From: Oceanospirillales bacterium
GTDB lineage: Bacteria > Pseudomonadota > Gammaproteobacteria > Pseudomonadales > Balneatricaceae
NCBI GenBank assembly: GCA_018223185.1
Contig: JAAEYW010000002.1
Coordinates: forward strand, 316,540-372,732
Length of the DNA stretch: 56,193 bases
Reading direction: 5' to 3'
A program made the translations under genes and the position numbers. The notes under the pieces are model-generated. The model saw only the letters and a list, made by a program, of their open reading frames with translations. It did not search any database and was not told where the DNA came from. This document shows positions 7,698 through 15,372 of this stretch, in pieces (the stretch's first letter is position 1; the number at the start of each line of letters is the position of its first letter).

Positions 7698-8366
7698 TTA
7701 ATGATCAGGCGCCCAGATCTTCACGCCAGCGTGGGAGAAGGGCACCTTTTTCGAGATATTCAGGCGAATCAGAATCGGGGTAATAGCTTCGATGCAGCGA
7801 GCATTAACCGCAGGCCCGGCGTTGTAGGCGTTAACGTCCAGATAGCTGATCAATTCAATCACCTTCTCTTTGGCGGCCAGGTCATTTCCGCATACCAGAA
7901 TATCGCAGTTAATGGCATGACCCAGTTTGTTCAGCGTGGCCGCCGAAACATTGTGCAAAGCGCCTACCACCGGAATATCGTCACCCAACAGTGCCTGAGC
8001 CGCTTCAGTGGCAGAACCTTCTGCAGGCATATCCACAGCTTTTGGATCGCCCTCTGCCAGAGGTACAACAATATCCACCAGAACCTTATGACTCAGTTCC
8101 GCCTTAATCGCCTCAAGCGTGGCATTGTGGGCGGAATAAGGGACCGCCAGAATAACGATCTCATCCGCTGCGGCCGTTGCACCGCTGTTATCGGCACCAC
8201 TAATCACACCCGCTACACCAGGCTGCTTGTCATTCAGCTCATTAGCTATGTCTGCCGCCCGTTCGCCATCGCGAGAACCCAGAACAACATCAATACCGGC
8301 AGCAGCAAAGCGCAGAGCCAGTCCTTTTCCCTGCGGGCCTGTTCCACCCAAAATAGCAATTTTCAT
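7698..8366 (-). CDS. npdG: NADPH-dependent F420 reductase (F420:NADP oxidoreductase)
   Basis: A 222-residue Rossmann protein of the Fno/NpdG family that passes hydride between NADPH and F420. The nucleotide loop [13 protein letters not shown] covers residues 7-19. S31-R32 in GSRD are the usual contacts for the 2'-phosphate of [12 protein letters not shown] and GALHNVSA further on fit the F420-binding half. Its ATG overlaps the cofE stop (ATGA), giving translational coupling inside the F420 operon. Physiological direction is probably NADPH to F420H2, supplying the LLM enzyme encoded next, with PntAB as a possible NADPH source. Confidence 0.93.
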   Translation of the reverse strand: MKIAILGGTGPQGKGLALRFAAAGIDVVLGSRDGERAADIANELNDKQPGVAGVISGADNSGATAAADEIVILAVPYSAHNATLEAIKAELSHKVLVDIVVPLAEGDPKAVDMPAEGSATEAAQALLGDDIPVVGALHNVSAATLNKLGHAINCDILVCGNDLAAKEKVIELISYLDVNAYNAGPAVNARCIEAITPILIRLNISKKVPFSHAGVKIWAPDH

Positions 8367-9148
8367 CTAAATAGATCCTCTTGTTGTGGGCGCACCAGAT
8401 CACGGGCAGAGCTGTCACACGCCTGCCAGTCAACGCCTTTAAATATCAAAACCGGCTTTTTGCCGTTTTTACTCATCAGCAAGCCGGAAGCGGCTGCAAT
8501 CTCATCCGCCAGAGCGGGAACTGTGACTGAAAGAACCCGGCCATAAGCATCTGTGTCGCCAGCCAGATCAACTTTTGCGGGAACATTGGCGAGTCCAACA
8601 GCTACATTCACCAGGCCCATTCGCCACGGGCGCCCGAAGGTATCGGTAATAATGACGCCCAGGGCTTTACCTGTTGCCCGCTCGATCGAGCGACAGATCT
8701 CTCTGGCACTGTGATCAGGATCATGGGGGAGAATAATGACCTTGCCGGCAGCATCGACATTCGACTCATCAACGGCCGCATTGGCACAGATAAAGCCCAG
8801 TCGATGCTCCGCAATAATGGTGCCTTCTTGCTGCCCGGGTCGTTTCGATGTTCGGACTAAACGCTTGGATTCAGATAGAACCACCTGAACTTTACGCGGA
8901 TCTTTATTCAGATCGGCGCCAAGTTTCAGAGCCTCTTCGCCGGGGGTAACCTCACCCAGCTCAATAATCTGGCCTTCCTGTTTTGAAACCACTTTATGGG
9001 CGATAACAATGATGTCGCCGTCATCGAGTGGGTACTGACTCTTATCGATAGCCGACAGAATAATGCCGGGAAGATCATCTCCGGGTTTAATGTCCGGAAT
9101 CCCTTCGAGGGCATGAATACTGACGTGTTTGTGATTGTTGTTATTCAT
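8363..9148 (-). CDS. cofE: coenzyme F420-0:L-glutamate ligase
   Basis: A 261-residue stand-alone CofE that adds glutamate to F420-0 using GTP. Signatures are HKVVSKQEG at 51-59, [12 protein letters not shown] at 167-178 (metal/nucleotide site) and GDTDAYGR at 197-204. Its length equals archaeal CofE; it lacks the C-terminal FMN-binding nitroreductase-like domain of actinobacterial FbiB that reduces dehydro-F420-0. So either a separate reductase exists or the precursor is 2-phospholactate or 3-phosphoglycerate. It follows cofC by 11 bases and overlaps npdG. Confidence 0.95.
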   Translation of the reverse strand: MNNNNHKHVSIHALEGIPDIKPGDDLPGIILSAIDKSQYPLDDGDIIVIAHKVVSKQEGQIIELGEVTPGEEALKLGADLNKDPRKVQVVLSESKRLVRTSKRPGQQEGTIIAEHRLGFICANAAVDESNVDAAGKVIILPHDPDHSAREICRSIERATGKALGVIITDTFGRPWRMGLVNVAVGLANVPAKVDLAGDTDAYGRVLSVTVPALADEIAAASGLLMSKNGKKPVLIFKGVDWQACDSSARDLVRPQQEDLFR

Positions 9149-9159
9149 TGTAAGAATTC

Positions 9160-9771
9160 CTATGCGGACATTTTTTCAGGCCAGATCTCGGCCCGATCTA
9201 AATCCTCAGGGCGGTCAACATCAAAAGAGAGGTTCTCAAGAAAAAGGCGGGTGGTGTGCAGCCCCTCGTCAAAGGCAGACAGAAGATGTATCTGACAGGA
9301 GTCGGGGCCGAAGCTGAATGGCACGATATTGGGCGGAGTTGTCATCATTGCATTAGTACCGCCATCATAAGAGGGGCAGACAACCACTGAAGGCGCCACA
9401 ACCCGATGACTGAGAAGGCATTCGATCTCATCGAAATCGAGTGTTTTTATATCGCCCGGTATAACCAACTGGGTTTCAACCCCTCGTCTCTCGTTATACT
9501 CAGCAGCAAGCGTTACTGCGGCATTCAGCCCTGCCAGTTTCTGTTCCTCAAGCAGCACTTCCGCGCCATGACTTTCTGCAATCTCCTGAATGCGCTTAGA
9601 TTCGGTGACAACAAGCAGGTTATATTGAGGATAGCGTTGGCGGAAAAAATTCAGATTTTTTTCAAACAAGCCAAGCGTTAACTTTTTTCTCTGATTCCGG
9701 CTTAAAACTTTTGCCAGACGGCTTTTAGAGCGCTCTGGGCTTTTCATCGGAATAACGATAGATAACTTCAT
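9160..9771 (-). CDS. cofC: phospholactate (or 3-phosphoglycerate/PEP) guanylyltransferase
   Basis: A 203-residue nucleotidyltransferase of the CofC/FbiD family, which activates a three-carbon phospho-acid with GTP for transfer to FO. It begins MKLSIVIPMKSPERSKSRL, the family N-terminus with the nucleotide-binding K-x-x-x-S-R-L pattern, and has LVVTES near residue 59 and the loop VVCPSYDGGTNAMMTTPP near 140. The ATG at 9771 (after GGGGGTGG) is preferred; an in-frame start at 9879 would add 36 residues inside cofD and is unlikely. It follows cofD by 13 bases. The three-carbon substrate differs between archaea, actinobacteria and Paraburkholderia and cannot be decided here. Confidence 0.9.
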   Translation of the reverse strand: MKLSIVIPMKSPERSKSRLAKVLSRNQRKKLTLGLFEKNLNFFRQRYPQYNLLVVTESKRIQEIAESHGAEVLLEEQKLAGLNAAVTLAAEYNERRGVETQLVIPGDIKTLDFDEIECLLSHRVVAPSVVVCPSYDGGTNAMMTTPPNIVPFSFGPDSCQIHLLSAFDEGLHTTRLFLENLSFDVDRPEDLDRAEIWPEKMSA

Positions 9772-9784
9772 AGCCACCCCCGAC

Positions 9785-10798
9785 CTACACCGCGATCTTT
9801 CTGCCAGAGCCAGGCAGCTGTGATGAAGAGTATCCGGAACAACAGCCCTGTTGCCGCGCAGCCTGATAAACGTGAACAATGGTTTCTGCCAGCCTGATTT
9901 TATTTTGACGGCTGAACATCAGAGTGTCGGTTGCCAACACATGCGCTACCGAAGCCGACAGTTCAGAGACGGCACTGCGATCCACCTGGTCGATGACAAA
10001 AGCGTCTATCAGACCGCTATAAAAATCGGCCACCCCGATCACATCACCCCGATAACCGGCAACCTTCATCATCTGGTCGGCGGGTCCCTTTACGGTCTCG
10101 CCATTAATCAAAGGAGACACTGCAACCTTAAACGCAGACGCTTTCATCAGGGCTTCGGTCATTCCCGGAACCGACAAAATCGGCTTAATGCTGACAATGG
10201 GATTACTCGGCGCTATAACAATAAGATCCGCGTCCTCAATGGCCTTAAGCGATTCTGGCGTAGCGGTGGCATCCTCAATACCGGCTATTTTGAAATCCAG
10301 CACCTCCGGACGACACGCGTACTTTACAAAGTAATCCTGAAAATCAATCCAGCCGCTGTCAGTCATCACCTTATTCTGAATGCAGCTGTCTGTTGGCAGG
10401 ATAATCGGCGTTTTAACACCATATGAACGAGCGATCTTAGCCGCTATTTCACTGGGGCGGACGCCTTGTTTACGCAGTTCTGTACGGTAAATATGGGTGG
10501 CGAAATCTTTGTCCCCCAGATACATCCAGGTATCTGCCCCCAGTTTTTTTAACTGATCAAGAACCCGGCTGCTTTCTGCCTGCAGCCCCCACCCCTTGTC
10601 TGTATCGATCTCTTCAGCCAGGGTATAGGTCAGCGTATCAATATCAGGAGAAACCCACAGACCATGAAAATCCTGATCATCAGCAACATTACCAATCACG
10701 CTGAACTGCTCAGAAAAACGGCTGAAGGCAAAACCTTCCGCCATTTTGGCACCACCTACTCCGCCACTTAACAGCACAATCTTAAGTGGCTCGTTCAT
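9785..10798 (-). CDS. cofD: 2-phospho-L-lactate (or related) transferase, F420-0 forming
   Basis: A 337-residue CofD/FbiA protein that joins the activated phospho-acid to the deazaflavin FO, making F420-0 or its dehydro or glycerate analogue. SGGVGGAKMAEGF at 11-23 and GNVADD at 36-41 are the FO/GDP-binding signatures, and APSNPIVSIKPIL near 207 is also conserved. It overlaps the cofH stop by four bases. The last 20 or so residues (from about 318, with two adjacent cysteines and a Ser-rich stretch) look like an added tail beyond the usual C-terminus. Confidence 0.95.
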   Translation of the reverse strand: MNEPLKIVLLSGGVGGAKMAEGFAFSRFSEQFSVIGNVADDQDFHGLWVSPDIDTLTYTLAEEIDTDKGWGLQAESSRVLDQLKKLGADTWMYLGDKDFATHIYRTELRKQGVRPSEIAAKIARSYGVKTPIILPTDSCIQNKVMTDSGWIDFQDYFVKYACRPEVLDFKIAGIEDATATPESLKAIEDADLIVIAPSNPIVSIKPILSVPGMTEALMKASAFKVAVSPLINGETVKGPADQMMKVAGYRGDVIGVADFYSGLIDAFVIDQVDRSAVSELSASVAHVLATDTLMFSRQNKIRLAETIVHVYQAARQQGCCSGYSSSQLPGSGRKIAV

Positions 10799-12060
10799 GA
10801 CGCAACCCTCACAGCGTCGGCCGTAGTCGCAATCAGCTGAACACTGGCATCGGGGGACAGCGACCGATTCACTGTATCCCGTTCATAATGTTCAATAACG
10901 CCATAAAGAGTGTTGCGACGAACCGGATCACGTCCTGCTGCACTGATCATGCGAATCATATCTTCAGGAACAATTTCCTGTTTGTTTTTGCCGCCTGCGG
11001 CCCGGGAGATACTTTCATTCATCAGCGTACCACCCAGATCATTCGCGCCTGCCCGCAGCATCTGCTGGGCATACCCCGGCCCGAGTTTTACCCAGGAAGC
11101 CTGAATATTATCAATCCAGCCATTCAGCATCAGACGGGCAACCGCATGCATGCGGAGATTTTCTTCAGGCGTTGGGCCCGGTCTGACATTGGGAATATTC
11201 ATATAGAGCGGGGATTCATAATGCACAAAGCCCAGAGGTACGAACTCGGTAAAACCACCCGTCTGTTTCTGAATCGCTCTGATCTTAGCGATGTGCGATG
11301 CCCAGTGCTCAGGGGCATCAATATGGCCGTACATAATAGTGGCCGTGGTGGGTAATCCCAGTTGATGAGCCGTGGTGATAATCTCAATCCATTGTTCGGT
11401 GGTCAGCTTATCGCGGGTTAATTGCTGACGAATTTCAACATCAAGAATCTCAGCGGCGGTACCCGGCATTGAGCCCAGACCGTGATCCATAAGATCCTGA
11501 ATAAACTCAGCCACGGACACCTTGCTTTTCAATGCACCAAACCAGATTTCAAAGGGGGAAAAGGCGTGAATATGCATGCCCGGAATACGGGTTTTGATCG
11601 CCTTCAGGATTTCACGGTAATGGCTGCCATCAATATCCGGATGCAAACCGCCCTGTATACAGACTTCTGTAGCCCCCCGGTTCCAGGCCTCTTCAGCCCT
11701 GTCGGCAACCTCATCAAAACTGAGTAGCTCAGCTGTCGACTCATCTTTACGTTTAGCAAAACCGCAGAACTTACAGCCCATATAGCAAACATTGGTAAAG
11801 TTGATATTCCGGGTAATCACAAAGCTGGCCTGGTTTCCCACGGCCTGACTGCGGATGTAGTCGGCAGTCGAAATAAGCGCATCGAGTGCCGGGCCTGTGG
11901 CGCCGAACAGGGTTACAGCATCAGATTCAGATAGTTCAGCTCCCTCTAAAACAGAGGTGAGGATGTTGCGGATGTTCACGTCAATACCAGACAACTGATC
12001 ACTCAGTTTATGGTGTTCAGAGACACTGTTATTCAAACTTAAAATACTTGGGGCGTTCAT
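10795..12060 (-). CDS. cofH: FO synthase subunit 2 (radical SAM 5-amino-6-ribitylaminouracil:tyrosine transferase)
   Basis: A 421-residue radical SAM enzyme joining a tyrosine-derived 4-hydroxybenzyl group to 5-amino-6-(ribitylamino)uracil, the first half of FO synthesis. The [4Fe-4S] cysteines are C92, C96 and C99 (NVCYMGCKFCGF). CIQGGLHP near 134 and the C-terminal DLGGTLMNESISRAAGG pattern are typical of CofH and not of CofG. AAGGAAAG precedes the ATG. It is first in the F420 operon, about 300 bases from a promoter flanked by RutR-type boxes. A fused FbiC would be about twice this length; its partner CofG is absent from the window. Confidence 0.93.
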   Translation of the reverse strand: MNAPSILSLNNSVSEHHKLSDQLSGIDVNIRNILTSVLEGAELSESDAVTLFGATGPALDALISTADYIRSQAVGNQASFVITRNINFTNVCYMGCKFCGFAKRKDESTAELLSFDEVADRAEEAWNRGATEVCIQGGLHPDIDGSHYREILKAIKTRIPGMHIHAFSPFEIWFGALKSKVSVAEFIQDLMDHGLGSMPGTAAEILDVEIRQQLTRDKLTTEQWIEIITTAHQLGLPTTATIMYGHIDAPEHWASHIAKIRAIQKQTGGFTEFVPLGFVHYESPLYMNIPNVRPGPTPEENLRMHAVARLMLNGWIDNIQASWVKLGPGYAQQMLRAGANDLGGTLMNESISRAAGGKNKQEIVPEDMIRMISAAGRDPVRRNTLYGVIEHYERDTVNRSLSPDASVQLIATTADAVRVAS

Positions 12061-12119
12061 ATTTCTTTCCTTAACTTAAATTCAATGGCACCTAAGAAAA
12101 GACGTGGTATTCATCCTGC

Positions 12120-12138
12120 TGGCAGTTTTGAACTGCCA
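12120..12138. promoter_or_regulatory. perfect hairpin in the cofH leader
   Basis: TGGCAGTT and AACTGCCA form an 8-bp stem with a three-base loop, 60-78 bases upstream of the cofH ATG and within its predicted transcript. No T-run follows on either strand. It may shape the leader or be part of an attenuation or processing signal. Confidence 0.5.
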
Positions 12139-12180
12139 CGAAGCTGAACGAACCGTCCGGGAATAAGAATTCACACAGGA

Positions 12181-12300
12181 CTAAACAGGCGGAACAGATG
12201 CACGCTCTACTAAATATTTCAGCGCGTGAACTGAAGAGAAAACAGTCTTAAACATCAGCGGCTGATGACGCGGAAGTGCTTCACTATTCATCAGTCCCAT
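12181..12300 (-). CDS. possible leader peptide or small protein upstream of cofH
   Basis: A 39-codon frame (MGLMNSEALPRHQP... ending ERASVPPV) inside the roughly 300-base leader of the predicted cofH transcript. GGAG lies just before the first ATG and about 11 bases before the second (12291). The frame stays open upstream to 12390, but that ATG lies in an operator and upstream of the predicted transcription start. No known family is recognised. It could be a regulatory leader peptide or chance. Confidence 0.25.
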   Translation of the reverse strand: MGLMNSEALPRHQPLMFKTVFSSVHALKYLVERASVPPV

Positions 12301-12349
12301 TACTCCGTGTTTATTTTTATTCTCGGTATAGGTCTGCATCCACAAACTT

Positions 12350-12365
12350 TTTACCAAACGGTAAA
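12350..12365 (-). promoter_or_regulatory. RutR-type operator 2 at the cofH transcription start
   Basis: TTTACCAAACGGTAAA is a near-perfect palindrome (TTTACC-N4-GGTAAA). It overlaps the predicted +1 of the promoter at 12369-12398. Its centre is 33 bp from that of operator 1, about three helical turns, so two dimers would bind the same DNA face. Confidence 0.65.
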
Positions 12366-12368
12366 ATA

Positions 12369-12398
12369 ATACTAGACTAATATTTACCATCTGGTCAA
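12369..12398 (-). promoter_or_regulatory. predicted sigma70 promoter of the F420 operon
   Basis: On the minus strand -35 TTGACC (12393-12398) and -10 TAGTAT (12369-12374) are 18 bp apart, giving a start near 12362 and a leader of about 300 bases to cofH. The -35 lies in operator 1 and the start in operator 2, a layout expected for repression. Confidence 0.6.
12383..12398 (-). promoter_or_regulatory. RutR-type operator 1 over the cofH -35 element
   Basis: TTTACCATCTGGTCAA differs from the E. coli RutR consensus at one specified position. It differs from the box at 5727 only in a central spacer base. It covers the predicted -35. Confidence 0.75.
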
Positions 12399-12601
12399 TA
12401 GATTATTCAAAGATATTTAATCTTCACCAATAGCCAATATAAGTAATTGAAATTAAAGAAATATAATCAATAATGAATGAAACAGGCGGGAGTTTCAGAG
12501 GCTTAAAAATTCAATTTCCAGTCAAAATCATAGGCAGAAAAGTTGAACGCCTGCTGTAATAATCGAGGATTTAAAAGAGAATAGATGGGGATGCGAGACA
12601 T
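12399..12601. other. AT-rich gap between the cofH promoter and the regulator terminator
   Basis: About 200 bases rich in A and T, with no open frame of interest and no clear repeat. Together with the leader it makes the 624-base space between cofH and the regulator gene. Confidence 0.6.
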
Positions 12602-12642
12602 AAAAAAACCAGATAAAGCACTGTTACGGGCATTATCTGGTT
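12602..12642 (-). terminator. terminator after the RutR-like gene
   Basis: A 10-bp stem (AACCAGATAA with TTATCTGGTT, 12607-12642) is followed on the minus strand by seven T. It lies about 45 bases past the regulator stop and insulates the F420 promoter from it. Confidence 0.85.
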
Positions 12643-12684
12643 GCTGTCTTTTCGTAGACCGGCGAATCAAACCACCGCAAGAGC

Positions 12685-13338
12685 TTACTTCATGCCAAGC
12701 CCTTTAATAACTAAATGTGTCAGAAATTCTGTCGCATTATCAAAATCATCATCCTGAAGTTTTTCTTTGCCTAAGGATATGCTTATCTGAGATGAGAAGT
12801 CAGCGTAAGTCTGAGTAGACGACCAGATCATAAAAAACAGATGATAAGGGTCGACATCATCCATCACACCTTCAGCTATCCATTTTCTCACCAGTCTGAC
12901 ATCGGCATCCAGTGCCGGAGTCAGGTGTGATTTGAGATACTCCTTCAGATAAGGCGCCCCGTTAATGATCTCTATCGCGAAAACTTTAGAAGCCTCCGGA
13001 TTACTTCGGGATAACTCGACCTTGCCTCGTATATAGTTACGCAGCATCTCCTTCGGGTTCTCTCCGAGCTGATCCAGCAACGCCATTTTCTCGACCCACA
13101 TGTCGAGGATATTTTTCAGAACCTGTTGATAGAGAACCTCTTTGGAAGAAAAATAATAGATCAGGTTCTGCTTAGACATACCCGCTTTTTCAGCGATAGT
13201 TTCAAGCGCAGTCCCGTTATAACCATTAAGCGAAAAAAGGTGTTCTGCAGCCCTGAGAATAGTATTCTCATGCCCCTCCCGAATACGGGAGCGGCGACGC
13301 GGTTTACTATTAACGACTTCTTCCGATGAATTCGACAT
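12685..13338 (-). CDS. RutR-like TetR-family regulator
   Basis: A 217-residue TetR-family repressor. The N-terminal HTH covers about residues 22-70 (TALETIAEKAGMSKQNLIYY). The C-terminal half matches E. coli RutR closely: YIRGKVELSRSNPEASKVF and DPYHLFFMIWSSTQTYADF align with YIRLKLEVSRDYPQASRLF and DPQHLIFMIWASTQHYADF. E. coli RutR is released from DNA by uracil or thymine and controls pyrimidine degradation. Here a RutR-type box lies 45 bases before its own ATG, and others precede cofH and the amidohydrolase, so autoregulation and control of the F420 locus are predicted. The effector may be a pyrimidine; that is inference from homology. Confidence 0.9.
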   Translation of the reverse strand: MSNSSEEVVNSKPRRRSRIREGHENTILRAAEHLFSLNGYNGTALETIAEKAGMSKQNLIYYFSSKEVLYQQVLKNILDMWVEKMALLDQLGENPKEMLRNYIRGKVELSRSNPEASKVFAIEIINGAPYLKEYLKSHLTPALDADVRLVRKWIAEGVMDDVDPYHLFFMIWSSTQTYADFSSQISISLGKEKLQDDDFDNATEFLTHLVIKGLGMK

Positions 13339-13382
13339 TATGAATTAATACCCGATATAAGAATTAAATACTCAGAAGATAT

Positions 13383-13398
13383 TTTACCATGTGGTAAT
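13383..13398 (-). promoter_or_regulatory. RutR-type operator upstream of the regulator gene
   Basis: TTTACCATGTGGTAAT keeps both ACCA/TGGT half-sites. On the minus strand it overlaps a TAAAAT -10-like element (5 of 6 consensus), so the regulator probably represses itself. Confidence 0.7.
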
Positions 13399-13436
13399 TA
13401 ACGAATCGACCAGCGAACCATGTTCCTGACTTAGAA

Positions 13437-14171
13437 TCAGTCTGCAGTTCTCTCAAATATCAGATCCCAGACCCCATGTCCGAGGCGCTCACCGCGCTTC
13501 TGGAACTTGGTCACAGGACGCCACTCCGGCTGGGGAGAGTAAGCCTGATCACCGGCGACATTACGATAACCCGGTGCCGTACTCATCACTTCCATCATAT
13601 GCTCGGCGTAGTTTTCCCAGTCGGTGGCCATATGGAACTGACCGCCCACTTTCAGCTTTTTACGGATGGTTTCTGCAAAAGCCAGTTGCACAATACGGCG
13701 CTTATTATGCTTTTTCTTATGCCATGGATCGGGGAAAAATAGCTGCACAGTGCTCAGGCTGCCATCTGGAATACACTGCGCCAGTACTTCGATAGCATCG
13801 TCGCAAAATACCCGGATATTGCTCAGCCCTTCCTTTTCTGCATTACTCAGCAGACGGCCCACACCAGGACGGTGAACCTCGATACCGATATAGTTTTTCT
13901 CCGGCTGATGCTTGGCCATTTCAATCAGCGAGTCGCCCATACCGAAGCCGATCTCCAGCACCACGGGTGCCTCGCGACCAAAGACTTCGGTCAGATCCAG
14001 CATCCCCTGGCTCAGCTCCAGTCCCATGTGTGGCCATACGGTTTCCATCGCTTTCTGCTGACCTTCAGTCATCCGCCCGGCACGCAGCACAAAGCTTTTG
14101 ACGGTACGCATATATTTTTCACCGACCGACTGATCCGGATTCTGCTGTTCAGTTTTGTTTTCTTCTGACAT
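13437..14171 (-). CDS. trmB: tRNA (guanine-N7-)-methyltransferase
   Basis: A 244-residue SAM-dependent enzyme that makes m7G46 in tRNA variable loops. [11 protein letters not shown] at 72-82 is the SAM-binding loop, and [15 protein letters not shown] near 144 is the diagnostic TrmB motif. The first 30 or so residues are polar and probably flexible. It follows thiG by about 120 bases with a terminator between, so it has its own promoter. Confidence 0.97.
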   Translation of the reverse strand: MSEENKTEQQNPDQSVGEKYMRTVKSFVLRAGRMTEGQQKAMETVWPHMGLELSQGMLDLTEVFGREAPVVLEIGFGMGDSLIEMAKHQPEKNYIGIEVHRPGVGRLLSNAEKEGLSNIRVFCDDAIEVLAQCIPDGSLSTVQLFFPDPWHKKKHNKRRIVQLAFAETIRKKLKVGGQFHMATDWENYAEHMMEVMSTAPGYRNVAGDQAYSPQPEWRPVTKFQKRGERLGHGVWDLIFERTAD

Positions 14172-14190
14172 CTGTCTGGGTTCTCACTTA

Positions 14191-14224
14191 AAACAAAGCA
14201 GCCTGATCAACGGACCAGGCTGCT
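14191..14224 (-). terminator. terminator after thiG
   Basis: A 9-bp stem (AGCAGCCTG with CAGGCTGCT, 14197-14224) is followed on the minus strand by a T-rich stretch (TTGTTTT). It lies about 70 bases past the thiG stop. Confidence 0.8.
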
Positions 14225-14294
14225 GTAATCTTTCATTTTATCTGACCACCGCAGGCGGTCTCTATTTGTAAATCAATTAGTTAGCAACAACCAA

Positions 14295-15092
14295 TTATTT
14301 ACCGACAATAGTGCCTTCCATCGGTGAAGAGGCGCTGGCATATTTCTTCCGCGGCATCCGCCCGGCCAGAAACGCTTCACGACCCGCTTCAACGGCTTTA
14401 CGCATCGCAGATGCCATCAGAATCGGGTTACGGGCACCCGCAATTGCTGAGTTCATCAACACTGCTTCACAGCCCATCTCCATCGCCACAGCAGCTTCAG
14501 ACGCAGTACCGACACCCGCATCCACCAGCACTGGCACTTTGCAGTCTTCCATAATGACATTGATATTATGCGGATTGAGGATACCCAGACCGGAACCGAT
14601 CATTGATCCCAGCGGCATAATAGAGACACAACCCAGTGCCTCCAGCTCTTTGGCAACGATCGGGTCATCACTGGTATAAACCATTACTTTGAAGCCGTCA
14701 CGCACCAGAATATCGGCCGCTTTAATGGTTTGAACCACGTTTGGATAAAGGGTTTTCTGATCACCCAGCACTTCCAGTTTCACCAGGTCGTGACCATCCA
14801 TCAGTTCGCGGGCCAGCATACAGGTACGTACCGCATCCTCGGCATTAAAACAGCCTGCAGTATTCGGCAGTATGGTGTATTTATCCGGGGAGATAACATC
14901 CAGCAGGTTCGGTTCATCCGGATTCTGGCCGATGTTAGTGCGGCGTACTGCCACAGTAACAATCTCAGCGCCACTGGCTTCAATGGCCAGACGGGTCTCT
15001 TCCAGATCGCGATATTTACCGGTACCTATCAACAGCCGGGACTGAAAGCTACGGCCTGCAATAATCAAAGGATCGTTAAGTTGTTCAGACAT
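14295..15092 (-). CDS. thiG: thiazole synthase
   Basis: A 265-residue (beta/alpha)8 enzyme that builds the thiazole phosphate of thiamine from deoxyxylulose phosphate, dehydroglycine and ThiS thiocarboxylate. The Schiff-base lysine is K105 in [21 protein letters not shown] near 77 and [12 protein letters not shown] further on are family signatures. It follows thiS by about 60 bases, as in many proteobacteria. Confidence 0.97.
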   Translation of the reverse strand: MSEQLNDPLIIAGRSFQSRLLIGTGKYRDLEETRLAIEASGAEIVTVAVRRTNIGQNPDEPNLLDVISPDKYTILPNTAGCFNAEDAVRTCMLARELMDGHDLVKLEVLGDQKTLYPNVVQTIKAADILVRDGFKVMVYTSDDPIVAKELEALGCVSIMPLGSMIGSGLGILNPHNINVIMEDCKVPVLVDAGVGTASEAAVAMEMGCEAVLMNSAIAGARNPILMASAMRKAVEAGREAFLAGRMPRKKYASASSPMEGTIVGK

Positions 15093-15152
15093 TATTCTCT
15101 ACCCAGTTAAATTCTGTAATATTCTCTCAGACACACATCGGAGCCGGGCTGA

Positions 15153-15353
15153 TCAGCCACCACCAATCGCATGAACCACTTCCACCCGGTCGCCCTCCTG
15201 CAGCACTGTTTCAGCGTGCCGGCTGCGGGGTACGATCTCCAGATTCAGCTCCACCGCGACACGACGTTCACCCAACTGCATCGATTCGATAAGACCCGCC
15301 ACAGAGGTGCTTTCCTGAACCTCCAGAGTGTCACCATTTACCTGTATCAACAT
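15153..15353 (-). CDS. thiS: thiamine biosynthesis sulfur carrier protein
   Basis: A 66-residue ubiquitin-like protein ending in Gly-Gly-Gly (HAIGGG), the tail that is adenylated and thiocarboxylated to carry sulfur to ThiG. Length is normal, and its position directly before thiG confirms the call. Confidence 0.95.
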   Translation of the reverse strand: MLIQVNGDTLEVQESTSVAGLIESMQLGERRVAVELNLEIVPRSRHAETVLQEGDRVEVVHAIGGG

Positions 15354-15372
15354 TGAGATTGATCCATTTTTA

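Noticed and set aside
10795-12060. CofH might instead be a menaquinone (MqnC/MqnE) or CofG radical SAM enzyme.
   Set aside because: The DLGGTLMNESISRAAGG C-terminal pattern and direct linkage to cofD, cofC, cofE and npdG identify CofH.
12181-12390. Full 69-codon frame starting at 12390.
   Set aside because: Its ATG lies in the operator and upstream of the predicted transcription start; only the shorter part from 12300 is kept as a weak candidate.
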